Shown: positions 46,420 to 56,674 of the stretch, one piece after another
How the letters are laid out: each line of letters opens with the position of its first letter
How positions within the stretch are numbered: the stretch's first letter is position 1
NCBI GenBank assembly: GCA_037349315.1
Contig: JBAIAC010000068.1
Location: 21,109,001-21,173,000 of the forward strand
Direction of reading: 5' to 3'
DNA: 64,000 nucleotides
DNA from: Chelydra serpentina
Taxonomy: Eukaryota; Chordata; Testudines; Chelydridae
The notes under the pieces: generated by a model
The model's database searches: none
What the model was told of the DNA's origin: nothing
Seen by the model: the letters and a program-made list of their open reading frames with translations, nothing else
Position numbers and translations under genes: made by a program

Positions 46420-47522
46420 TGTGACGGGTTGGGGCCACAGAGACCTGCTTGGTGCTGCCACCTGGTGTGCCAAGGCTGCTTCTGCCCCTGCTTCCAGGCC
46501 TTTTCCAGCTTGGGACTCCCGAATCCTGTCTGTTTTGAGCCAGATTCCACTGATCTGCTGCAAGCACAGACCCAGGTCCGAACCAAGTCCACTCACCACT
46601 GTAAGGCCCCTGGAAGCGCTCTTGCCTTAGACACCCAGCTGCTTAACTCCAAGGAGACTCAAACCCTTAATAAATCCATTTTACCCTGTATAAAGCTTAT
46701 ACAGGGTAAACTCATAAATAGTTCGCTTTCTATTACAAAGATAGAAAGGTATGCACAGCTGTTTGCGTTCCCCCAGGTAACAACTCAACTCCAGGAAACT
46801 TAATAAGTAAAAAGTGATTTTAATAAGTACAGAAAATAGGATTTAAGTGATTTCAAGTAGTGACAGACAGAATAAAGTGAATTACCGAATAAAATAAAAG
46901 AGAACACGCAGTTCTATGTCTAATCACCCTGTGTACAGATAAACCCCTCACTAGGTCCAGTAACCAGGCTATCTTCCTTCTAGCCTGGGCCCAGCAATCA
47001 CTCACCCCCCTAATGTCTTTGTCCTTTGTTCAGTCTCTTTCAGGTCTCCTTGGGGGGTGGAGAGCTTCTTCCTTTAGCCAGCTGAAGACAAAATGGAGGG
47101 GTTTCCTCGGGGTTTAAATAGATTTTCTCCTCTGGGTGGACACCCCTCCCTTTCCCTGTGTAGCATCCAGTTACCAAATGGAGTTGGGGTCACATGGACC
47201 AGTCACATGCACAACTCAGTTCCAGACCAGCCACATTCCTGGCAAAGTTCAGATGTGGATTGGTGACTGCAAGTTCTATTGTCTGTTAAGTGCTTCTTGA
47301 TTGGGCACTTAACCTGCACATTCCTTTCTCAAGAAATACAACCGATATTCATAACTTCAACTACAACAATGATACATGCATACAAACAGGAGGAATAAAT
47401 TCAGTAGGTCATAACTTTCACAGAGATATGTTACATGGCACATGTAGCATAAAACATATTCTAGTTACATATATACATTTATAAGCATCTCCCCATAAAG
47501 TTTTATGGGGAACACCGTCACA
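46420..47522 (-). mobile_element. Solo LTR (1.1 kb) inserted antisense in pol
   Basis: Begins tgtgacgggt and ends ccgtcaca, with 5-bp flanks gcatc. Read on the minus strand it has the TGTGACG start, a gttgtagttgaagttatgaa motif and a CCATTTTGTCTTCA segment in the same order as the LTR at 2338-3436, so it is a relative inserted against the direction of the provirus. It adds 1108 bases including the duplication, which moves the pol frame by one. Two hairpins lie at 46680-46710 and 46726-46748. Confidence 0.85.
46680..46710. repeat. Perfect 14-bp stem with 3-base loop
   Basis: tttaccctgtataa and ttatacagggtaaa flank agc. Followed at 46726-46748 by an 8-bp stem (ctttctat and atagaaag) with a 7-base loop. 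Confidence 0.85.
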
Positions 47523-47527
47523 GCATC

Positions 47528-48137
47528 CTCTTCTCGGACGGAAGCTCCTTCTATGTTGATGGCAAGCGTTTCACCGGTTATGCAGTCACCTCTGAATGGG
47601 ACATTCAAGAGGCCGCCTCACTGCCAGGCAACTGGGGAGCCCAAGCCGCCGAACTCTATGCCCTGGCCCGAGCATGCCAGTTGGCCGCTGGTAAGACCGT
47701 TACCATTTTTACTGATAGCAAGTATGTTTTTGGAGTTGTGCATTGTCACATCCACCTCTGGAAGTTTCGAGGTTTCCAGACAGCTGCCGGTAAACCCATT
47801 CAGCACCTCCCCCTCGTCCACAAGCTTTTGGACGCCCTCCAAGAACCCTCGGTCCTGGCTGTAGTTCACTGCCGGGCCCATACTAAAGATGATAGCCCCG
47901 TCACCCATGGGAATGCCCTGGCTGACGCCTCCGCCAAGACGGCTGCCGTCTTACCCTTAGCCATGCCCACGTTGGCTATTGCAGCCTCCTCCTTTACTCC
48001 ACTGCACCCCGTACCAGTACCCGCTGCTGAACTACAGTCGTGGGAGAGCCTCGGAGCCACTCTGGTCAAAGGGACCTGGCTTATGCCGGATGGCCGAGCC
48101 TGCCTCCCTCGCTCCACATACCCCGTGGCAGTTCGCT
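47528..48137 (+). pseudogene. pol: RNase H domain
   Basis: Frame two continues after the nested LTR with LFSDGSSFYVDG (aspartate codon 47537-47539), AAELYALARA (glutamate codon 47651-47653), VTIFTDSKYVFG (aspartate codon 47714-47716) and GNALADASAKTAA. All four catalytic acidic positions are present. The domain degrades the RNA strand of RNA:DNA hybrids. The register changes near 48140 before the integrase. Confidence 0.85.
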
Positions 48138-49220
48138 GGCACCATGATAAGGGGGGGTCACTACGGCACGCACGCCCTTGTGGACACCATCGCTCGCTTT
48201 TGGTATGCTCCAGGCATTCAACCCTACTGCCTGCCAATAGTGAAAGCATGCAGCACATGTCAGCGTAATGGACCTGCTCCGCCTCTTAACAAAATTAAGG
48301 GTGGAAGACCTCCGCCTGCTGCTCCATTTCAACATCTTCAAATTGACTTTGCAGATATGCCAAAGGCTTTTGGGAAAAAGCACCTCCTTGTTTTGGTTTG
48401 CCCTCTGACTTCCTGGGGCGAAGCTTTTCCTACTGCTAATTGTACTGCTGCCACAGTGGCGAAGATCCTCCTTAGAGACATTGTACCCCGTTTTGGCATC
48501 CCTCTCGTGCTTGACTCAGATCGCGGACCTCACTTTACTGGTCATGTCCTTGGCCGTTTAGAACAAGGACTGGGCATTTCACACTCCTTTCATACACCCT
48601 ACCACCCCCAGTCTAGCGGGAAAGTTGAGCGTATGAATAGGGAGCTTAAGTTTACATTGGCTAAATACTGTCAGGAAACAGGGTTAAAGTGGCCTCAGGT
48701 ACTTCCCTTGGTCCTGTTTCACCTTCGTACTCGCCCAACCCGTGTATTGGGATTATTCCCCTTTGAACTGCTCTATGGACACCCCGCTTTCAAAGGCGGG
48801 GCGCTACCACGTGCTGATGTTTCACTATTGGGAGGGGATCATATGACCGCGTGCCAGTTTCTCTCCCTACAGGCTCGCCTCCGTACCCTTTGGAAAGCCT
48901 CGCAGTTTTCCCAGACCGTGCCGCTGGAAGAACAGATCCACCCGTTCCAACCAGGGGACTTCGTCTGGGCCAAAAAGTTCGTTCGTGGCGACACCCTCCA
49001 GCCGAGGTTTACTGGACCCCACCAGGTTCTTTTAACAACCCAGACTGCAGTGTTCCTGGAAGGACGCAAATCCTGGATCCACCACTCCCACGTCAAGCCA
49101 GCCGTAGTGGACCACAGTGACGGACCAGCAGCTCTTGCCACCACTGAGGACACTGCCTCTGACCAGTGGACCAGCTTACCTCTTTCAGACATCAGACTTA
49201 AATTGACTCGGCAAAAATGA
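48138..49220 (+). pseudogene. pol: Integrase
   Basis: Part of the frame 47979-49220; the upstream Met at 47979 lies in RNase H sequence and is not a real start. An H/H-C/C zinc-binding region (THALVDTIARFWYAPGI, CSTCQRNG) is followed by the catalytic core with aspartates at 48345 and 48519 and a glutamate at 48627, giving 57- and 35-residue spacings (D,D-35-E). A C-terminal GPHQVLL-WIHHSHVKP region follows. The stop overlaps the env start by ATGA at 49217-49220. This domain is open throughout, but the whole pol is not. Confidence 0.9.
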
Positions 49221-50644
49221 GAGGACCTTTTATTCTGACAACTGTATGTTTTTTACTATGCCCTTTTAGTTTATTTTCTGCTTATGAAGATAATGCTTTT
49301 ATTAGATATTCCCACGAGGTTAAAACTTGTATTTTAGGAAATAGAAGTAATTGCTGGGTATGTACTCAATTTCCAGTAAATGCAGAACAGGGACTCCCCT
49401 TCACACCCATTCCCCTGACCACTGCTAATATGACTTGGATGCCACCGGCTAGAGTAAAAGATCCAGTCCAACACAATCTTACATGGGACAAAACAGGAGT
49501 GCCAATTAACAGATATCTCAGGGTAACCAATCAGACAGGATCACTGTGTTTTGTTAAAGAAAAGGGGTCAACTTTTGTGGGAACAAGTAAATGCAACATG
49601 TATTTTAATGGCACCGCCTTTAGTAAAAATCTTGGCTTCAAGCCTTGCGCATCCCACTTATCCCATATGTGGATCCCTCACCCCGATCCAACTTTTTCAT
49701 GGGTGGGCAAGCCTTCAGAGTCAGCTTTTAAAAAGCCCTGCTCAGATCATGAGGGTGTCCAACTAATTGCTAAGGGATATACGATTGCCTTCTACAACTG
49801 CTCAAGCAGTACTACACTGCCCTTTGAAAACACCACTACCAAATTGTGCCTCTGCAGTTCGCACAACGACCCCTCTGCGTTACCAGGGGAACAGTGGTCC
49901 AACGGGTGGTGGGTTACCTCCTACTTTGAGAAATGGAATACCCGAAACGCATTGTATGGAACATACTGGGTGTGCGGGCCCAAAGCTTATTACTTTCTCT
50001 CCCCTGATTGGGCAGGGTCATGTTATTTAGCGTGGCTAACACCGCCTTCTCGCATCTCCCTCACTCCCCCTCATTTTCCCCACGTTCGTAACATCCGTGA
50101 AACCTTCAGAGATATTAATATCCGTGATGGTTTGTCGTGGCAGTGGTGGGCTGGTCTCATTAGCTTGAGGGGTGGTGTCATCCGTCTACAGGGACTACTA
50201 GAATCTTTAACCAATGAAACTGCGACCCTATTTGAGAATCAGGCCGGGGAAATGTCCCAGCTGCGCCAGTTAACTTTGCAAAACCGAATGGCTTTAGACA
50301 TAATGTTAGCAGACCAGGGAGGCACTTGCGCCCTCATAAATGAAGAATGCTGTGTTTTTGTAAATGACACCTACTCTGACACTTTTCAACGTACCAAACA
50401 TCTAAGGGAAATGGCTAAGAACTACTCCTCTGGCCAGCCACCTTATGATTGGTGGGGAGCCTTATGGAATTGGCTGCCTGGATTTGGGTGGGTTAAAAAA
50501 CTCTTGGTGGGTATTGTTGGTCATCCTTATAATACTGTGTTGCTGTATTCAGTGTGTCCCCTCCCTCATAGACTCATGTGGGTCAGTTTGTTCTTTTCCT
50601 ACTTCAGCCAAGGGCCCTACTCTCTTCGAGTTGGCCCAGGCTGA
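49217..50644 (+). pseudogene. env: Envelope glycoprotein, frame-shifted before the anchor
   Basis: A 475-codon frame with a signal peptide (residues 1-22), a CWVC motif at 46-49 in the surface part, about ten N-glycosylation sequons, a minimal R-x-x-R at 291-294 that could be a cleavage site, a leucine-rich region before residue 371, and the CX6CC motif at 371-379 of gammaretroviral transmembrane subunits. The expected hydrophobic anchor is not in this frame: it is encoded in the neighbouring register at about 50505-50560, which ends with a cytoplasmic-tail-like segment and stop at 50672. The register change therefore falls near 50490-50520. Confidence 0.85.
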
Positions 50645-50672
50645 AATTGCCAAGCGGCCCTTGGCTCCTTAA
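50505..50672 (+). pseudogene. env: Envelope anchor and tail in alternate register
   Basis: Part of the frame 50445-50672. A hydrophobic segment of about 20 residues with a cysteine cluster (LLVILIILCCCIQC) is followed by a short tail containing ELAQAEIAKR. It is the continuation that the upstream env frame lacks. Confidence 0.75.
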
Positions 50673-50710
50673 AATGGGGTGTAGCTTTTGGTAAATAGTT
50701 ATCCCAAAGC

Positions 50711-50724
50711 TACAAATGGAGGAA
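50711..50724 (+). promoter_or_regulatory. Polypurine tract
   Basis: tacaaatggaggaa immediately precedes the 3' LTR, with most bases purine. It would prime plus-strand synthesis. Confidence 0.6.
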
Positions 50725-51136
50725 TGTTGAGTCTGAACTTTTGATGAGCTTAAACTTAAACTTGATGTCTCTGTCTGAACTTTTAATCAAAGCTCTGACC
50801 TGCGAACTACTCATGACACCCCCCTCCCCTTAAGTAGCCATCTCCCCTTTGTCTTTTAGAATTTACATTTTAACCCGTTTTATCCTGTAGAATCTTGATT
50901 GATTATGCATGACCATTATGATCTGTTAATCACTTTGTTTACTTCTGTGTATAAATATTGATGCTCACCCCTAATAAACTTGCCACACTTACTCTGAAGC
51001 TTTTTGAGCTAAGGATAGTGTGAGCCCGTTGATCAACGAATTGGTGTCTGGTCTCTGACAGATTGTGAGCCCCATACCAACTCCGCATGAACTCGGGTGC
51101 TGGAGAGGTGAGTAGGGACTTGCTTTTTACCTAACA
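50725..51136 (+). repeat. Provirus 3' LTR
   Basis: 412 bp, tgttgagtct to ttacctaaca. Compared by eye with the 5' LTR it differs at four positions, near 42930, 43003, 43138 and 43268 of the 5' copy. Poly(A) signal aataaa lies about 20 bases after the TATA motif. Confidence 0.95.
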
Positions 51137-51140
51137 TCAC
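51137..51140 (+). repeat. Provirus target-site duplication, right
   Basis: tcac, matching 42902-42905. Confidence 0.85.
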
Positions 51141-51348
51141 CACAAATCACACACAGTGGTTTTGGACGTTCTTGATCACCAATGCATGTAAAGCCATATT
51201 TTATATAATCATCATATTTTCTTTTCTTTGTAAGTGACTTTCCAGGACCATCATGATCATTAGACTTAGATTTTCCACAGTGTGGACTTGAGGAAACACT
51301 AGCTGATGCTTACGTCTTTACACTTTCCTTTTTCAGCCACTTATCCAT
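51137..51348 (-). pseudogene. hAT transposase relic, N-terminal zinc-finger part
   Basis: The minus frame begins at the Met codon 51348-51346 with MDKWLKKESVKT, then has a stop, and continues through KRKYDDYIKYGFTCIGDQER and ends in KPLCVICG, the cysteine pair of a BED-type zinc finger. The provirus sits just after this motif, so the frame continues, relative to the element, at 42905 downwards. Confidence 0.8.
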
Positions 51349-51719
51349 TGAACCTGGGTACAAACGTTCTAATAAAAATAACACAGAGAGACTGCTCAGT
51401 GCCAACAAACTAGAAAATGAGAAGATTCACTCACGTCTCACTGAAGCAAAACAGCACTCCAGGGAGAATGACTTAGTATCGAATTACTGAGGCACCTTAA
51501 CGCTGCTACACTGGCTACAGCATGGTTCCCCCTGGTTTGACGCGCAAACACCTTTTCTTCTGCCACCAGGGCCGTCCCTATGGGGGTGCCCCACGAGGGA
51601 CAAATTATCCTGGACCACCCCCCACGTACAGCGTGGCCCCTGCTCACTCTGCCCTTCATGCCGCCCAACTTCCCCTGTCTGGCAAGGACAGGGGTCCCAT
51701 CTGCCACCTGCACACCTGG

Positions 51720-52270
51720 GGTCCCAGCTGCTGCCCTGCCCACCATGGGGCTCAGGCTGCTGGGCTGCCGGCTCCGCACTCCGCAGGGCTCAGGCTGCTG
51801 GACCCCGTTGACCAGGGCTCGGGCTGCCCCCTCAGCACTCTACTGAGCTCAGGCTGCCGGTCTCTGCTGACTGCCGGGGCTTGGGCCAGCGGCCCCAACT
51901 GCCCAGCCCCACGCTCCATGGGGCTTGGGCTCCTGACCCCATGCTGACTTCTGGGGCTCGGGCTGTTGCCCCTCTCCCCCTGCTGATGGGGGCAGGGCTT
52001 GGGCTGCAGCCCCAACTACGTGGCCCCGCTCTCCATGGGGCTCGGGCTGCCAGCCCCGCATTAACCGCTGGGGCTCGGTCTGACAGCTCCGTGCTGACCA
52101 CTAGGGCTCAGGCTGCCGCCAACCGGCTACGCGCCCCACAGATCTCGGGCTGCCGGCCCCAACTGCCGCGGGCCCGGGCTGCCGCCCCCCCCACTGACTG
52201 GAGCTCGGTTGCCTGCTCAGCGCTCCATGGGCCTCGGGCTGTCTGCCCTGCAACCAGGTCGCACCTGCTG
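51720..52270. repeat. GC-rich degenerate tandem repeat within hAT
   Basis: A gggctcgggctgc-like unit recurs at roughly 50-70-base intervals with insertions. It opens many overlapping spurious frames on both strands. It lies inside the hAT. Confidence 0.7.
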
Positions 52271-52389
52271 CCTCCCATGCCCGGGGTCCTCTGGCCGCTA
52301 TTAGGGAAATGTTTCTGGCGAACCTCCTGTAATGTTGTGCAAACCCCCAGGGGTTCACGAACCCCAGTTTGGGAACCACTGGTTTAGAG

Positions 52390-53307
52390 GCAGTTTAATC
52401 AGTTGTTGTCACAGGCTTCCAAAGGGACACTCCAGCAAGGCCCAAACCCCAGTTAGACCCACTGAAGTAGTCTGGTTGGTACCCAGGGGGCTACAAGCCA
52501 GGGTCCAGTTTAAGAGTGGGTGAATTGCAGAATTCAAACTCCAGGAGAGGTGAAGGCCTGACACCTAGGGGGGTGCACTTGGTGAGACCCCAAGAAGGTG
52601 CAGCAGTGCAGCTAGCCTGGTAACGTGACACGAGGGAGAAAAGGATCTTTCCTTCTTGACTTATCTCCCTTCCTTCCCCCTGAAAAAAATCTAGCCTGGC
52701 ACAAGTGAATGGCCCACACGCTACAGCCAACATTTTCAGACGTATCCATTAATACTGGTGACTCCATTTTTGCGTGTGTCGAGACAGTTAAGGTGCTTTC
52801 AGAGCTGCCTCACATCCATACCTCCCATTGACTTCAGCTGAAAATCAGGCCTGCAGGCCCAGATCCTACAAGGTATTTAGGTGTCTGATTATACGGGAGG
52901 CCCTGGGCCACTGTCTCAAGGGAGACACCTAAGAACAAAGTCACCCGTGTTTGGCTGACACCTTATAAAAGAAAGGTTGGCCTCAGTGTGTCTGATTCTG
53001 ATGTCACACTGATGGAAATCCATCAGCTTCAATGGAGTGACTCATTTACCCCAGAATAACTGAGAGCAGAATCTGGTCCCACTGTATCGGGTTCTCAGTC
53101 CTCTCTCATTGATTTCATTTGGGCTCTAAGGCTCCATTCAATTCTAATGTTAATCTGGCCAAAGATGAATCTTTCGAATGTTTTAAAAATATAACAACAT
53201 TACATATTTTATAAACTCATTGAACATACATAGTGGGTGTGTTTGAATGCATGAGCGAGAGAGAGAATATAACATGTGGAAGAATGGTTTTATATTTAAT
53301 GTTCAAA
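52390..53307. other. No gene; mini fold-back words near 52855 and 53030
   Basis: gatcctacaaggtatttagg and gtcacactgatggaaatc type segments recall the small fold-back repeats. No coding content was recognised. Confidence 0.35.
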
Positions 53308-53455
53308 ACAGGGATTCAGGAGACTTGGGTTCAATCCCTGGCTCTACCACAGCTATTCTATGTGACTGGATAAGTCACTTAAACTCCCCACGCTTCAGTT
53401 TCCTCAGCCCTAAAGTGTGGATTATAGCTCTCCATTTAAGGAGGGTGTTTTGAGG
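53308..53455 (+). repeat. MIR-type SINE fragment
   Basis: cttgggttcaatccctggct, a gtgactggataagtcact core and cctcagccctaaagtgtgg form a MIR from the B box to near its end. Confidence 0.65.
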
Positions 53456-55171
53456 CACCCAGATACTACAGTTGATAACCTCCATAGAAATACCTATAGA
53501 TATAATGCTCCATTTGTTTCTACTTCAGGAGCTCTGTACATGGAAATGTTTCATTCCTTGTGGTTCTTCGGAACCCCAACTGTTCAGTTTGTGGTAGATG
53601 GGTACTAAGATGCTTTTGGTGAATTCTGAGTACTTGTGTACTAGTGCCATATTTAAAACCAAACCAATTATTGTTTCAATATTTTATGTTAGTCTCAGAT
53701 TATGTAAAATTCCTCAAGCATCTTTCATGGGATTTATATTGCTCATATATTCTATGTCTTAGTTTATTATCTAAAAGGCTTCTTTAAAATGATCTCCTAT
53801 CTCTTTAAATGTCTGTGTCCACCTCTCTCGCTGCTTTGCAATAGACATAGGCTATGGTTACTGGTTTTACTGTCTACAACTGTGAACTCAGATGTCTGTC
53901 AACAAAGCTGTAACATCCTGTCTTTCTTTAAAGTACCATTTCCCGCGGTTGGGTCTGCAAACCCACAAAATAAAAGTATTTTTAATGCTTTTCTAATTTC
54001 TTCCTTTGCTTTGAGATACTGGATTGTAGCCTTCTTCTGGCCAAGAAGGACTAGACATGACTAAAAACCCAACAAGAAATCTCACTTTTGAGTGATCTAA
54101 GACGCTCCACTACTCAGCCCTCCACAGGGGATGAGCATACAGGACACATAGCACTGCCAGCTCCCTCCAGGGAGCAAGAGACCGTACCTAATGTAGAGAT
54201 CTCACATGGCAGTGTAGAAAGCAGCTTCTGGACCAGCCCCTTTTCTATCTTGCCTGGTTCTGAGTGCATGACGTGCACTGAAATTTGAATCCTTAAAACC
54301 ACACTGGGATAAATTAATCACAGGCGTAATTCCATTGATCCAGGTCATAGGTGCATTTGGCCCATTAAGTTCAATTGCATGAACTGCTGACTGGTTTGCA
54401 GAGATCAGATGAAGAACAAAGCTCTGTGAGGATGGTGACCCCCCAATCTCACCCATGTGTATTCAGTGGACGGTCAGATTGATAGGTGAATACAAGGCAA
54501 TGCTTTTCAGGCTGTTCTACACACTAGACTGCATAGAGATTGTCTCGTGGTCACCTTCCCACTTTCCAGTCTTGATCCCAAATTGTTTTTCCAGCAGTTA
54601 TAGTGTTTTGTTTCCTTAAATAATGTTGAGGCGAAAGAGGATGCAATGTGATGGATGCAGTTTGCTTTGCTATGTCACGTAGTTTGCTTGGCAGCACATT
54701 TCCCTTCTGTGCGTTTGCTACCTCTCCAATTCTGGTGTGATCATCAGAAAATTCAATCATCGTTGAAATTACCTCAAAGAAACACCCAGCAAACTAAATG
54801 GTACATTAACTGACTTCATTTCCTGTGCTGCAACCCAAACAGGCACAGGAATCAAAGGTAGCTCTGGCAGCAATATGAAGTGGCTCTGCTTGAAGACTGA
54901 TATATGTACACGTGAAAGTTTCTAGTATGATTGAACTACCACTTTATCCCCAGCATGAGCTTCACCAGCAGAATGGAAGAAGATTTCCAGACAACCTGGA
55001 AGTGCTGTGCACACCACCGGTGGCCCCACGATCACAGTTTGAGAACCACCAATAAGTGTTTAATCCCTATATTCTAACAGGAGCCCTATCTTTTCCACGA
55101 AGTAGGAGGCTGGGCTGTCCCCATCAGATAGGCATTTCTGTGCAGTCATTAATGCCATTCAAGCTTTTGAG
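53456..55171. other. No gene; hAT-type end near 55040
   Basis: cacagtttgagaaccacc at 55035-55052 resembles a hAT terminus without a visible partner. Otherwise nothing was seen. Confidence 0.35.
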
Positions 55172-55628
55172 CAGGGCTGGCTCCAGGCACCAGCCTACCA
55201 AGCACGTGCTTGGGGTGGCACCTGGAGGGGGGCAGCACTCAAGGGGTTTTTTTTGTTTGTTTGTTTTTTTAATTTACAAAAAAAACTAATCTTCCTCTGG
55301 CGCCCCTGCCGGGGGAGCGGGGCAGCAGGTGTGCTCTGCTCCCCGCCGGCGCCCCGGCCCGGGGCAGCGGGGCGGCCGGCGTGCTCCGCTCCCCGCTGGC
55401 ACTCCGGCCGGGGCAGCGGGGCGGCAGGCGTTCCGCGCTCCCCACTGGCAGGGGGAGCGGGGCGGCGGGCATACCGCCCTCCCCGCTGCCCCCCCCCCCC
55501 CCCCCGGCGTTTTGGCGGGGCAGCGTTGTTGGGGGGTGTGTGTTTTGGCCGGTGCTGGGAGGGGGGGCGGCGTTTCTGGGTTTTTGGTTTTTTTGCTTGG
55601 GGCGGCCAAAAAGCTAGGGCCGGTCCTG
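55172..55628. mobile_element. hAT-type MITE with GC-rich expanded interior
   Basis: cagggctggctccagg at the left and agggccggtcctg at the right are imperfect inverted repeats. Identical 8-bp flanks cttttgag occur at 55164-55171 and 55629-55636. The interior (55300-55490) is a tandem array of about 60-base units built on gggcagcggggcggcaggcg, bracketed by T runs and a C run. Confidence 0.8.
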
Positions 55629-56365
55629 CTTTTGAGATGCTCCAGGGAAAATTAACATGTCTTCTATGGCTGACCCACCTGGAGTTAGTTGAATCATTCA
55701 TTATGATTGTGCTATTGTTGTCTTAAAGACACTGAGAGGCACTGTGAGTTAGGTACAGGAAGTTGTATAACCTGTGTGCCTTGGACTATGTAAAACAAAG
55801 TAAATTTACTAGCATCACACTGTTTTCAAATGGAAATTCTTGGCCATAAAGAGTCAATATTTAGGAACTACCTTAGCTAGCTTGGATGTAAAGAACTATA
55901 TGTCCATCTACCCAATATCTATTTCAGTATTTATACCCAGAAATATTTTCTTCTCTTGATAATCATCTATTCTATTTTTACCTTCATGCGGGCTTGTTCC
56001 ATAGCCCAATAACCCTGCTTCATAACAAAAGTCTTCTATTGAGTAATATTCTAAAAGTCTGCTCCAAGAACTTTAGCTCATGCCCAATTCATGAATTCCA
56101 TTTTTACTTTGTATCTACTCTGCCAGTCTAAGACAAAAATGGAGGGACTAATTCTGGTCTCGCACTGGGATAAATCAGAAATAATTCCACTGAAGTCAAT
56201 GGAATTATGCTGATATAAGACCTACCAGTGTAAATAAAAGGAGCACCAGACCCTGAATTAGAAGGATTTGTATTGACTTTAGAAGTACTTTTTAAGAACC
56301 ATGAAAAATGTAACCTTGAGGGACTGATTGTAAAGCCTGGATATTTTTCTAAAAGATATATCTAG
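55629..56365. other. No gene; one mini fold-back repeat
   Basis: At 56130-56245 cgcactgggataaatcagaa and accagtgtaaataaaagg form an imperfect inverted pair around gaagtcaatggaatta. No coding content. Confidence 0.4.
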
Positions 56366-56454
56366 AAATCATTTTGGGGAAGGTCTACGGCTTGTGTTAT
56401 ATAGACTAGATGATCACAATGGTCCCTTCTGGCCCCGGAATCTATGAATCTATA
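56366..56454 (+). repeat. CR1 3'-end fragment
   Basis: agactagatgatcacaatgg, cccttctggccccggaatc and tatgaatctat give a CR1 tail. Confidence 0.7.
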
Positions 56455-56674
56455 AGCACTTTCTGTCAACACCAGAAAATCCCCTGTTCTTCTCTTGTAC
56501 TTTGTTTAGGCTGGTGCTACAAGCAGGGCACTGGAACTGTCTATACTGAATGTGTTTTGGTGCCCCCTTTGAGCCTCATGATCCACTGCGGACTGTAGTC
56601 TCACCCGAGATGAAGTCATGCCACACAGAAAGGTGAAGTCAGAAGAGCTGCTGGAAGGGGACTTGATATTGACA

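Larger units (their letters stand above)
42906..51136 (+). mobile_element. Endogenous retrovirus, class I (gamma-like), defective
   Basis: Two 412-bp LTRs bracket a tRNA-Pro primer site, gag, pro, pol and env in gammaretroviral order, with 4-bp flanks (tcac). Coding lesions: the capsid region of gag is nearly absent, pol changes frame near 44910, 45337, 45655 and 48140, a solo LTR interrupts pol at 46420-47522, and env changes frame near 50510. The LTRs differ at only 4 of 412 positions by my count. Integration was into a hAT element. Confidence 0.95.
42100..52381 (-). mobile_element. hAT transposon (non-autonomous) split by a provirus
   Basis: The termini cagtggttcccaaact and agtttgggaaccactg are perfect 16-bp inverted repeats. 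The flanks gtttagag at 42092-42099 and 52382-52389 are identical 8-bp duplications, so despite the 10.3-kb span this is a single insertion. The minus strand carries a BED-type zinc-finger hAT transposase relic on both sides of the provirus at 42906-51136. The remaining interior is a GC-rich degenerate repeat. Most of the catalytic half of the transposase is deleted. Confidence 0.9.

Noticed and set aside
46420..46803. C-terminal part of the pol frame (to 46803) as protein
   Set aside because: These codons lie in the nested LTR and only continue the viral frame by chance.
51522..52387. Long proline- and alanine-rich frames on both strands
   Set aside because: Low-complexity tandem repeat inside the hAT, with no protein signature.
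55253..55726. Overlapping long frames in GC-rich DNA
   Set aside because: They arise from a tandem repeat in a hAT MITE and read equally well on both strands.
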